Shown: positions 17,535-25,253 of the stretch, in pieces
How the letters are laid out: each line of letters starts with the position of its first letter
Position numbering within the stretch: the first letter of the stretch is position 1
The notes under the pieces: model-generated
What the model was told of the DNA's origin: nothing
What the model saw: the letters and a program-made list of their open reading frames with translations, nothing else
Database searches by the model: none
Origin: Streptococcus sp. oral taxon 061
Lineage (GTDB): Bacteria > Bacillota > Bacilli > Lactobacillales > Streptococcaceae
Assembly (NCBI RefSeq): GCF_013394695.1
Contig: NZ_CP058258.1
Span: 1,136,001 to 1,200,000, forward strand
Length of the DNA: 64,000 nt
Direction: 5' to 3'
Translations under genes and position numbers: made by a program

Positions 17535-17563
17535 TTGAGTTTGCGAGTCTTTTCTGATATAAT
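17535..17563 (+). promoter_or_regulatory. Promoter of ytqA implying a leaderless mRNA
   Basis: TTGAGT, a 17-base spacer and an extended -10 TGA-TATAAT (17558-17563). The ATG begins 8 bases after the -10, so transcription should begin at or next to the start codon. No Shine-Dalgarno is present. Confidence 0.75.
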
Positions 17564-17570
17564 ATTAGCT

Positions 17571-18518
17571 ATGAAATCCTATAATACCTTGAATGATTAT
17601 TATCGAAATTTATTCGGAGAAAAAACTTTCAAAGTTCCTATCGATGCTGGATTTGATTGTCCCAATCGTGATGGTACAGTAGCTCATGGAGGTTGTACTT
17701 TCTGTACGGTTTCTGGTTCTGGAGATGCTATCGTTGCGCCTGACGCTCCTATTCGTGAGCAATTTTATAAGGAAATTGACTTTATGCACCGTAAATGGCC
17801 AGATGTAAAAAAATATCTAGTCTATTTCCAAAACTTTACTAATACTCATGAAAAACTCGAAGTGATTCGCGAACGCTATGAACAAGCTATTAATGAACCT
17901 GGAGTTGTTGGAATCAATATCGGTACACGACCAGATTGCCTGCCTGATGAGACTATCGAATACTTGGCAGAACTATCAGAGCGATTGCATGTTACTGTAG
18001 AGTTAGGTTTACAAACCACCTATGAAGCAACTTCTGAATTAATTAACCGTGCCCACTCCTATGAACTCTACGTGGAAACGGTTAAGCGCTTGAGAAAATA
18101 TCCCAAGATTGAGATTGTTGCTCATCTAATCAATGGTTTGCCCGGTGAAACTCATGAAATGATGGTGGAAAACGTTCGGCGTTGTGTAAGGGACAATGAT
18201 ATCCAAGGGATTAAACTTCACCTACTTCACCTCATGACCAACACTCGAATGCAACGCGACTATCATGAAGGTCGTTTGCGGCTTATGAGTCAAGATGACT
18301 ATGTGAAAGTTATCTGTGACCAACTTGAAATTATTCCCAAACATATAGTCATCCATAGGATTACGGGTGATGCGCCTAGAGATATGCTAATTGGTCCTAT
18401 GTGGAGTCTCAATAAATGGGAAGTTCTAAATAGCATAGAAGCTGAAATGAGACGTCGAGGTAGTGTCCAAGGATGCAAGGCTGTAAAACAGGAGTTTATG
18501 AATGAAAAGACCACTTGA
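17571..18518 (+). CDS. Radical SAM protein, TIGR01212/YtqA family
   Basis: 315 residues starting MKSYNTLNDYYRNLFGEKTFKVPID. The radical SAM cluster motif is CPNRDGTVAHGGCTFC, with wider spacing than the classical CxxxCxxC. Further landmarks are INIGTRPDCLPDE and VELGLQTTYEAT. The family is Elp3-like and usually pairs with YtqB/MnmM, suggesting a role in tRNA modification; the reaction is not established to my knowledge. It overlaps mnmM by 17 bases. A TTG further upstream lies before the promoter and is rejected as a start. Confidence 0.88.
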   Translation: MKSYNTLNDYYRNLFGEKTFKVPIDAGFDCPNRDGTVAHGGCTFCTVSGSGDAIVAPDAPIREQFYKEIDFMHRKWPDVKKYLVYFQNFTNTHEKLEVIRERYEQAINEPGVVGINIGTRPDCLPDETIEYLAELSERLHVTVELGLQTTYEATSELINRAHSYELYVETVKRLRKYPKIEIVAHLINGLPGETHEMMVENVRRCVRDNDIQGIKLHLLHLMTNTRMQRDYHEGRLRLMSQDDYVKVICDQLEIIPKHIVIHRITGDAPRDMLIGPMWSLNKWEVLNSIEAEMRRRGSVQGCKAVKQEFMNEKTT

Positions 18519-19059
18519 ATTGGCGCATGATTTTCTTGCCCAAGTCATCACAAAAGATGATGTTGTTGTAGATGCAACAATGGGAAATGGACATGATACA
18601 CTTTTTCTTGCTAAATTAGCTAAACAAGTCTACGCTTTTGATATACAAGAACAAGCTCTTCAAAAAACAAGTCAACGTCTACAAGAAGCCGGTTTGACCA
18701 ATGTTGAATTACTTCTCCAAGGTCATGAAACCGTAGATCAGTTTGTAACTGAGGTGAAGGCAGCCATCTTTAATCTAGGTTATCTTCCTTCTGCCGATAA
18801 GTCTATTATTACTAAACCTCACACAACCATTGAGGCACTTGAAAAACTCTGTCAGATGCTCGTTAAAGGCGGACGAATAGCCATCATGATTTATTACGGG
18901 CATGAAGGCGGAGATATAGAACGGGATGCTGTCTTAGATTTTGTCAGTCAGTTGCCACAACAAGAATACACTGCTACAATCTATCGTACCCTCAACCAAG
19001 TCAACAATCCACCATTTTTAGTTATGATTGAAAAATTAGAAAGGTATCGCCATGGATAA
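18502..19059 (+). CDS. mnmM: tRNA wobble-uridine methyltransferase MnmM (YtqB family)
   Basis: 185-residue Rossmann-fold methyltransferase with SAM loop VVDATMGNGHDTLFLA and the family motif AIFNLGYLPSADKSI. B. subtilis YtqB was recently shown to be MnmM, which methylates 5-aminomethyl-2-thiouridine of tRNA to complete mnm5s2U. Streptococci make mnm5s2U without the MnmC methylase, so MnmM fits. The start is preceded by CAGGAG inside ytqA; the two genes overlap, indicating coupling. Confidence 0.87.
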   Translation: MKRPLELAHDFLAQVITKDDVVVDATMGNGHDTLFLAKLAKQVYAFDIQEQALQKTSQRLQEAGLTNVELLLQGHETVDQFVTEVKAAIFNLGYLPSADKSIITKPHTTIEALEKLCQMLVKGGRIAIMIYYGHEGGDIERDAVLDFVSQLPQQEYTATIYRTLNQVNNPPFLVMIEKLERYRHG

Positions 19060-19306
19060 ACAATACCTACGAGATAAAATAGAAGGACTTCGCCACAAAT
19101 TTGTTGAATCAACCCAACATGAACGGGCAGTTGGTATGTTAGATGAAGCTCATATGAGCAAAAAGATGCTAAAAATCAAGAAAAAAATGATTACACTTGA
19201 AATGGAGCGTTGTCAAAAGAAAATCGAGCATAAGGACTGCTCTAAGATTGATCAAAAAATCCAAGAACAAAAGGAACTTTTTGAAGCTTGTCGCAAACAA
19301 AAATAA
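19052..19306 (+). CDS. Small conserved charged protein, unknown function
   Basis: 84 residues, Lys/Glu-rich, predicted as continuous helix, with three cysteines near the end (MERCQKK, KDCSK, FEACRKQ). It overlaps the mnmM stop by 8 bases and ends 12 bases before the antiporter start, so it is embedded in the ytqA-mnmM operon. A protein of this size is, as I recall, in the same place in pneumococcus. No motif is recognised; an RNA-binding or scaffold role would be a guess. Confidence 0.75.
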   Translation: MDKQYLRDKIEGLRHKFVESTQHERAVGMLDEAHMSKKMLKIKKKMITLEMERCQKKIEHKDCSKIDQKIQEQKELFEACRKQK

Positions 19307-19317
19307 GGAGGTAGAAG

Positions 19318-21372
19318 ATGAATTTACTTTTTTATCTCTTAGTATTTTTACTAGTTCTTATTGTTTCTAGCACGACCAATAAACTTCTTCCCTTTTTACC
19401 CATGCCCCTGATTCAAATTTTGTTAGGGATTGGAATTGGGCTTTGCTTACCTAACAACCAATATCACTTAGATACTGAGTTGTTTCTGGCTTTAGTCATT
19501 GGCCCACTACTCTTTCGTGAAGCTCAAGAAGCAGATGTAACCTCTATCTTAAAGCACTGGAGAATCGTTCTCTACTTGATTTTCCCAGTTATCTTTATAT
19601 CAGCTCTGAGCATGGGTGGACTCGCTCATGTCCTTTGGGCTAGCCTACCATTAGCAGCCTGTGTAGCAGTTGGTGCTGCCTTAGGGCCTACAGACCTAGT
19701 TGCCTTCGCTTCCCTTTCTCAACGTTTTTCCTTTCCAAAACGGGTTTCTAATATCTTAAAAGGGGAAGGTCTTCTTAATGATGCTTCTGGTCTAGTAGCC
19801 TTTCGTGTGGCTCTCATCGCTTGGACAACAGGAACATTTTCGCTCACCCAAGCCGGAACTTCATTAGCTATTTCCATTGTTGGAGGTTTTGCAGTCGGCT
19901 TTATAACAGCCCTAATCAATCGCTTCCTCCATACCTTTTTACTTAGTGTCCGCGCAACAGATATCGCAAGCGAGCTCTTGCTAGAACTCAGTTTGCCCCT
20001 CTTGACATTTTTCATAGCTGAAGAGATTCATGTCTCAGGTATTATCGCCGTTGTAGTCGCTGGGATTTTGAAAGCCAGTCGTTTCAAAAAAATCAACTTG
20101 CTTGAAGCCCAGGTTGATACTGTTACCGAGACTGTCTGGCACACTGTAACCTTCATGCTCAATGGTTCTGTCTTTGTCATTCTTGGGATGGAACTGGAAA
20201 TGATTGCTGAACCAATTCTTAAGAGTGCATTTTACAACAAAGTGCTTCTCTTAGTCAGCGTTTTTCTCTTGACCTTCCTACTCTTTGCCATCCGCTTTGT
20301 GATGATCTACGGCTTTTACGCTTTTCGGATTAAGAAACTTCATAAAAGCTTAGATAAGTATGTCAAAGATATGCTTCTCCTTACCTTTTCTGGCGTCAAG
20401 GGAACTGTATCCATTGCCACTATCCTTTTGATACCGTCTAATCTAGAACAAGAATATCCTCTTCTTCTCTTCCTCGTAGCTGGTGTAACACTTGTCAGTT
20501 TCCTTACGGGATTACTGGTACTTCCACACCTTTCCGAAGAGAAAGAACCATCTAAGGATCAGCTCATGCACATCGCTATCTTAAATGATGTCGCCATGGA
20601 GTTAGAGAAGGATTTAGAGAACACAAAAAACAAGGTTCCACTCTATGCGGCTATTGACAATTATCATGGACGTATTGAAAATCTCATCCTCAGTCAGGAG
20701 AACAAGGAAATCCAGGAAGACTGGGAAGCTCTCAAACTACTGATTCTCAGTATCGAGAGCGATGGTTTGGAGCAAGCCTATGAAGAAGGCAAAATCGGCG
20801 AAAGAGGATATCGTGTCTACCAACGTTATCTGAAAAGCATGGAGAAAAATATTAAACGAAACTTCGCTTCTCGAATAACCTACTACTTCCTTGTTTCTAT
20901 TCGGATTATACGTTTTCTCCTACACGAGTTGCTTACATTTGGCAAAACCCTTCGTTCCTTGAAGAACAAAGAAACCCAAAGACTTCTGGCCATTGACTAT
21001 GACCAGATTGCTGAACTCTACCTAGCCAACACTGAAATCATCATCGAAAGTTTGGAAAACCTTAAAGGGATTTATAAAAGTTCTCTGATCAGCTTCATGC
21101 AGGAATCTCGTCTCCGTGAAACCAGTCATATTACGAGTGGCGCCTTTGTGGAACGGGTTATCAATCGTATCAAACCCAATAACATCGCTGAAATGCTTAG
21201 AGGTTACTACCTTGAACGTAAGTGTATCTTTGAATACGAAGCTCAAAAACTCATCTCAGCTCAGTATGCCAAAAAGCTACGCCAAAATGTCAATAATTTA
21301 GAAACCTATTCCTTAAAAGAATCTGCTAATACCTTACCTTACGATATGATGGAATTAGTTCGAAGAAATTAA
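19318..21372 (+). CDS. Na+/H+ antiporter, CPA1/NhaP family with long cytoplasmic tail
   Basis: 684 residues. The N-terminal ~400 hold about 12 membrane helices with CPA motifs GAALGPTDLVAFASL and GEGLLNDASGLVAFR, which carry the ion-binding Asp. The C-terminal ~270 residues (from about 410) are hydrophilic, helical and probably regulatory. The likely job is sodium and pH homeostasis. SD AAGGAGG precedes ATG. It probably belongs to the ytqA transcript and is followed by the YihY gene after 37 bases. Confidence 0.9.
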   Translation: MNLLFYLLVFLLVLIVSSTTNKLLPFLPMPLIQILLGIGIGLCLPNNQYHLDTELFLALVIGPLLFREAQEADVTSILKHWRIVLYLIFPVIFISALSMGGLAHVLWASLPLAACVAVGAALGPTDLVAFASLSQRFSFPKRVSNILKGEGLLNDASGLVAFRVALIAWTTGTFSLTQAGTSLAISIVGGFAVGFITALINRFLHTFLLSVRATDIASELLLELSLPLLTFFIAEEIHVSGIIAVVVAGILKASRFKKINLLEAQVDTVTETVWHTVTFMLNGSVFVILGMELEMIAEPILKSAFYNKVLLLVSVFLLTFLLFAIRFVMIYGFYAFRIKKLHKSLDKYVKDMLLLTFSGVKGTVSIATILLIPSNLEQEYPLLLFLVAGVTLVSFLTGLLVLPHLSEEKEPSKDQLMHIAILNDVAMELEKDLENTKNKVPLYAAIDNYHGRIENLILSQENKEIQEDWEALKLLILSIESDGLEQAYEEGKIGERGYRVYQRYLKSMEKNIKRNFASRITYYFLVSIRIIRFLLHELLTFGKTLRSLKNKETQRLLAIDYDQIAELYLANTEIIIESLENLKGIYKSSLISFMQESRLRETSHITSGAFVERVINRIKPNNIAEMLRGYYLERKCIFEYEAQKLISAQYAKKLRQNVNNLETYSLKESANTLPYDMMELVRRN

Positions 21373-21409
21373 AGTCTATACAAAACAAGAAAAACTGGAG
21401 GTTTGTGAA

Positions 21410-22273
21410 ATGAAAAAGTTGTGGAAACAGCTGAACGATAGACCATTATTAAAAGCTTTTTTACACTACTATCAAGCCTCTGATAGCGAGCTAACCAGCG
21501 TTGCTGTTGCCTACTATTGGTTGATTTCAATCTTCCCTTTACTCATGATAGTGGTCAATATCTTACCCTACTTTCAAATTCCCATCTCAAACTTTCTATT
21601 AACCATCAAGGAATTTTTACCAGATACAATCTATGAAGTTGTTGCAAAGATTGTCAGAGAAGTTCTGACTCAACCATCGACAGGTTTACTGAGTTTTGCT
21701 ATCTTATCAGCTCTTTGGACTTTCTCCAAATCCATGAATTTTCTTCAAAAGGCTTTTAATAAAGCCTATGGAATCGCAAAAAATAGAGGAATTATCTCAC
21801 ATCAGATGATGAGCCTCTTAGTTAGCTTTGGACTTCAAATTCTCTTTGCGCTTGCATTATTCCTTAGTATGTTTGGCCATATGTTATTGGACCTGCTTAA
21901 AAACTACTGGAAATCCGAGAGTGCTCTGTTTTCTTATCTACAAGATTTTACAGGACCGCTGATCTATGCCTTTCTTTTTGCTACCGTGATTATGCTCTAT
22001 TATTTCCTACCAAATGTTAAAGTAAGTAAGATTCGCTACGTCATACCTGGAAGTCTCTTTGTACTAGTTACGACGATTGCTTTATTAAACATCTTTGCAG
22101 CTTATTTCAACAATTATGTCAATTATCTCGTTGACGTCAGATTTTTCAGTTCAATCGTCGTTGTTGTTATGATGTTCTGGTTCATTATCATTGCCAAGAT
22201 ATTAATCATCGGTGCCGTCATCAATGCCAGTGTTCAAAGTCTAAAAGACCCGGACTTTAAAGCAAATCAATAA
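21410..22273 (+). CDS. YihY/BrkB family membrane protein
   Basis: 287 residues with six hydrophobic segments. The family signature is at the N-terminus (LTSVAVAYYWLISIFPLLMIVVNIL), with AILSALWTFSKSMNFLQKAFNKAYG in the middle. The older label ribonuclease BN is wrong for this family; a transport or membrane-organising role is likely but unproven. SD TGGAGG precedes the ATG. It is last in its operon, ended by a strong terminator. Confidence 0.88.
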   Translation: MKKLWKQLNDRPLLKAFLHYYQASDSELTSVAVAYYWLISIFPLLMIVVNILPYFQIPISNFLLTIKEFLPDTIYEVVAKIVREVLTQPSTGLLSFAILSALWTFSKSMNFLQKAFNKAYGIAKNRGIISHQMMSLLVSFGLQILFALALFLSMFGHMLLDLLKNYWKSESALFSYLQDFTGPLIYAFLFATVIMLYYFLPNVKVSKIRYVIPGSLFVLVTTIALLNIFAAYFNNYVNYLVDVRFFSSIVVVVMMFWFIIIAKILIIGAVINASVQSLKDPDFKANQ

Positions 22274-22296
22274 GATTTCACCGATTACACAAATCG

Positions 22297-22329
22297 ATCC
22301 CCCAGTCATTTAATACTGGGGGATTTTTG
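22297..22329 (+). terminator. Terminator after the YihY gene
   Basis: ATCCCCCAGT and ACTGGGGGAT form a perfect 10-bp stem with an 8-base loop followed by TTTTT. Confidence 0.9.
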
Positions 22330-22340
22330 AATTTCCTGCT

Positions 22341-23282
22341 TTATTGTCCACTAGTCAGGGCTTGCAATTCTGTTTTTAGATACTGAGCCAAGTGTTGGTG
22401 GGCAAAAATAGTGGCATTTTTTTCTGCGGTAGGATTGTAGTTGGTGTTGGTATTTACATCATAGACATAAATGTCTCCACTCTCTGATTGAACCCATTCA
22501 ATCGCCGCAACTTCAATCTGAGCATTTTTCAAGAAACTTTCATAAGCTTCTCTCCGGTCATCTGGTAGAGGTTCTGTAATCTGGAATTTTTCAGACGTTT
22601 CTAGTTGCTCTGGTCTCTTGCCGATTTGGCAACCATCTGCTGGACAAAGTTGGAAACCATCTGAAGAATCGATCGAAACAGTATAGAGGAATTTTTGATT
22701 GATAAACTCTGAACGACGGATACGTCCATCACTTGGCTTGATGTAGGCTTGTAACAAGGTAATCCCGTCCACTGATGGTTCAAAGAGAGGGCTATTGACA
22801 TAAGTTGCCAGTTCCTCTTCATTTTGGAAGAGTTGAACGCCTAATCCCTTACCTGCACGATTGTGCTTGGTAATCAAAGGATAAATGTTTAATTTTCTTG
22901 CCGCTTCAATAATGTTTTCTTGACCCAAAACTGCAACTGTTGCAGGAGTCTCGATACCAGACTCGTTTAACTTCAAATATTGTTTGATTTTACTAATTTC
23001 AAGGTTGATAGCACCGGTACCATTCACAACTTTGCGTCCGTGTGCTTCTAACCAAGTAATCACTTGCTCTGTAAATTCTGGCGCATAACGATGTCCTCTT
23101 GTGTGTGAAGAGGCAGACATACGATTGTAAAAGATACCTTGCGGCGGTGGGCTTTGCAAATCTAAAATCCCACTAGACAAATCCCATAGTTCATAAGGGA
23201 CTTCTAATTCTTCCAACCATTTCACTAAATGTTGAGTCCATTCTAGATTCTCATGAATCACATAAACTTTTGCTTCACTCAT
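22341..23282 (-). CDS. ATP-grasp (RimK-like) carboxylate-amine ligase, substrate unknown
   Basis: 313 residues. An N-terminal pre-ATP-grasp region (VYVIHENLEWTQHLVKWLEEL) is followed by ATP-grasp features: LITKHNRAGKGLGVQLF (phosphate-binding) and the metal-binding end DIYVYDVNTNTNYNP. Such enzymes join a carboxylate to an amine via an acyl phosphate. The cysteine-bearing insert LCPADGCQIG is unusual for RimK. It lies 13 bases after the symporter gene on the same strand and is probably co-transcribed. The product is unknown. Confidence 0.8.
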   Translation of the reverse strand: MSEAKVYVIHENLEWTQHLVKWLEELEVPYELWDLSSGILDLQSPPPQGIFYNRMSASSHTRGHRYAPEFTEQVITWLEAHGRKVVNGTGAINLEISKIKQYLKLNESGIETPATVAVLGQENIIEAARKLNIYPLITKHNRAGKGLGVQLFQNEEELATYVNSPLFEPSVDGITLLQAYIKPSDGRIRRSEFINQKFLYTVSIDSSDGFQLCPADGCQIGKRPEQLETSEKFQITEPLPDDRREAYESFLKNAQIEVAAIEWVQSESGDIYVYDVNTNTNYNPTAEKNATIFAHQHLAQYLKTELQALTSGQ

Positions 23283-23295
23283 TATTCATATCTCC

Positions 23296-24546
23296 TTAAG
23301 AAAAGCTGACTGATAATTGGCTTTCCTTTTCTTCTTCTAAAATGTATCCTTCTGTTTTTTCGATAACGCTAACTGTTAAGATTTGACCCAAAACATTGAT
23401 CATAGTACGGCCAGCATTGACAAAGAAATCAACTGCAAAAATCAAGGCCACTCCTTCAACTGGCAAGCCCAATTGAGGTGCTGCAGCTAATAGAACCACA
23501 ATAGCTCCTGATGGTACGGTTGCCGCAGTTTTTCCAATTAAAGTCAAAAGTAAAACAGTAAACAAGAGACTTGATAATGAAAATTGAATGCCATAGGCAT
23601 GGGCGATAAAAATTGTCGCTACTGAGAAATAAACCGCTGCTCCTTCTAAGTTAAAAGTATATCCTAAAGGAACAACTAAATCAATTGTATGCTCGTCATG
23701 CCCCTGTTTTTTCAAATCTTTAAGAAGTGATGGCAAGACCACACTAGAACTTCCAGTAACAAAAGCCAGAGTCAAGAGACTCCAATTTTCACGAAAGGCT
23801 GACAAATACGGCACCTTAAAGAATACAGCAATCAAAGGGAAAATAAGGAGAACCAATACAGCATAAGCCAGATAAGTTCCAATTACAAACTGACCAAGCC
23901 CAATCAACTTGTCGACACCCGTAGTTGCAACATCTTTAGCGATAAATCCAAAAATACCAATCGGTGATAGTTTGATAATTACTGCAACAATCTTGTAAAT
24001 GGCTTCAATCCAGATTTGGAAACCTTCGATAATCTTCTGAGATTTGTCAGACTTAAGATTCCCAATTCCGTAACCAAGAAAGATGGCAAAAACGATAATT
24101 GGCAATAGAGCGCCATCTGAAAGAGATTTAACGATATTTGATGGAATGAAACCAAGCAAAAATTCGCTGAACTTGACATTGTTAGCAATCCCATCAAGGT
24201 TTCCACCAGTTTGACCGATATTCACTCCTTGACCAAATCCTAAATAGTAACTAGCAAATACAAACAAAAGAGTAATGGCAGTTGTTACAGCAAAAAAGTA
24301 AACCAAACTCTTGGTCAAAATTTTCCCGAAAGATTTTTTTCCGATAACTCCAGCTACTGCAACAACGATGGTTGGGAAGATTAGCGGAATGATAACCATA
24401 TTGATCAATTTAATAAAGGCTTGACCTAAAAATTGATAAAAGCCTGAAAATTGTGGCCAGATAAGTGCAGCGATAACACCTAAGACCAAAGCCACCAATA
24501 ATTGAATGCCTAGTGAGAGTTTTGACCATAACGTAACTAATTTCAT
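23296..24546 (-). CDS. Dicarboxylate/amino acid:cation symporter (DAACS family)
   Basis: 416 residues with about eight helices and two re-entrant loops. The serine-rich hairpin is FVTGSSSVVLPSLL, and the family segment NLEGAAVYFSVATIFIA replaces the more usual NMDGTA. Glutamate/aspartate or another small amino acid is the likely substrate, but the NLEGAA variant makes specificity uncertain (serine/threonine or cystine carriers use related forms). It precedes the ATP-grasp gene; ATG 24546 follows AAGGAG. Confidence 0.88.
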   Translation of the reverse strand: MKLVTLWSKLSLGIQLLVALVLGVIAALIWPQFSGFYQFLGQAFIKLINMVIIPLIFPTIVVAVAGVIGKKSFGKILTKSLVYFFAVTTAITLLFVFASYYLGFGQGVNIGQTGGNLDGIANNVKFSEFLLGFIPSNIVKSLSDGALLPIIVFAIFLGYGIGNLKSDKSQKIIEGFQIWIEAIYKIVAVIIKLSPIGIFGFIAKDVATTGVDKLIGLGQFVIGTYLAYAVLVLLIFPLIAVFFKVPYLSAFRENWSLLTLAFVTGSSSVVLPSLLKDLKKQGHDEHTIDLVVPLGYTFNLEGAAVYFSVATIFIAHAYGIQFSLSSLLFTVLLLTLIGKTAATVPSGAIVVLLAAAPQLGLPVEGVALIFAVDFFVNAGRTMINVLGQILTVSVIEKTEGYILEEEKESQLSVSFS

Positions 24547-24797
24547 AAGAAACTCCTTTGTTTTATTTGCTACTCATTCTACTACTATTCTTCTCTCCTG
24601 ACTAATATATTTTTTCTATGGTCACCATAAAAAAGATTTATAATGAAGACTCAAACTACTCCAACTTTACAAAGTAAATCACATTGATGTTTGATATAGT
24701 ATAAAAAATCAGTTTCTAAACAAAAATTTTTAGAAAAACACTGTTAAATCAAGGAATATGCTTTCCTTTTATTCAAATTTTATGATACAATATTGTT
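24547..24797. promoter_or_regulatory. Divergent intergenic region with two palindromes and a leaderless promoter
   Basis: No gene is visible in these 251 bases. ATGGT-C-ACCAT (24618-24628) could be an operator for the symporter. TTTCTAAA/TTTAGAAA (about 24712-24735) is a second inverted repeat. At the plus-strand end TGA-TACAAT (-10 at 24786-24791) lies 6 bases before the ATG of the DUF3397 gene. None has a recognised binding protein. Confidence 0.5.
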
Positions 24798-25151
24798 ATG
24801 ATTTTAATAAAACTCGCTTCTGTCTTGCTTTTGGTACTAACCTTGGCTTTGGCTATTATCTTTAGTAGATTTTTAAAGTTAAAGAAAAAGGGGATTAACT
24901 TTGCAGATTTGGCTTTTCCTTTTCTGATTTTTGAATACTATTTAATCAGTGCAAAGGTTTTTACCCATAATCAACTTCCCATTTTGGGGGCAGCCCTATC
25001 TTTGCTAGCCATCATTCTAGCCTTTTTCTTTTTAAGCAAAAAACGTAGTTTTTATTATCCAAAATTCCTTAAATTCTTTTGGAGAGCTGGATTTCTACTC
25101 ACATTGCTCATCTACATCGTTATGATTGTTCAAATCTTCATGATGAAATAA
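24798..25151 (+). CDS. DUF3397 family membrane protein
   Basis: 117 residues with about four hydrophobic segments, short loops and lysine clusters (KLKKKG, SKKRS). Size and topology fit DUF3397, small membrane proteins of Firmicutes without known function. No Shine-Dalgarno precedes the ATG, and an extended -10 ends 6 bases before it, so the mRNA should be leaderless. It is monocistronic with a hairpin downstream. Confidence 0.75.
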   Translation: MILIKLASVLLLVLTLALAIIFSRFLKLKKKGINFADLAFPFLIFEYYLISAKVFTHNQLPILGAALSLLAIILAFFFLSKKRSFYYPKFLKFFWRAGFLLTLLIYIVMIVQIFMMK

Positions 25152-25159
25152 ATCATGCC

Positions 25160-25206
25160 AGCACCTCAACAGTTGGCGACTCGTTCTTCCACATGAGGTG
25201 CTTTTC
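25160..25206 (+). terminator. Terminator-like hairpin after the DUF3397 gene
   Basis: AGCACCTCA and TGAGGTGCT form a 9-bp stem around a 25-base loop, followed by TTTCT. The long loop makes it weaker than the other terminators here. Confidence 0.6.
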
Positions 25207-25253
25207 TAATGACATTTTAAAAAAGATTATTAAAAAAATAGGAGATCAAACAA

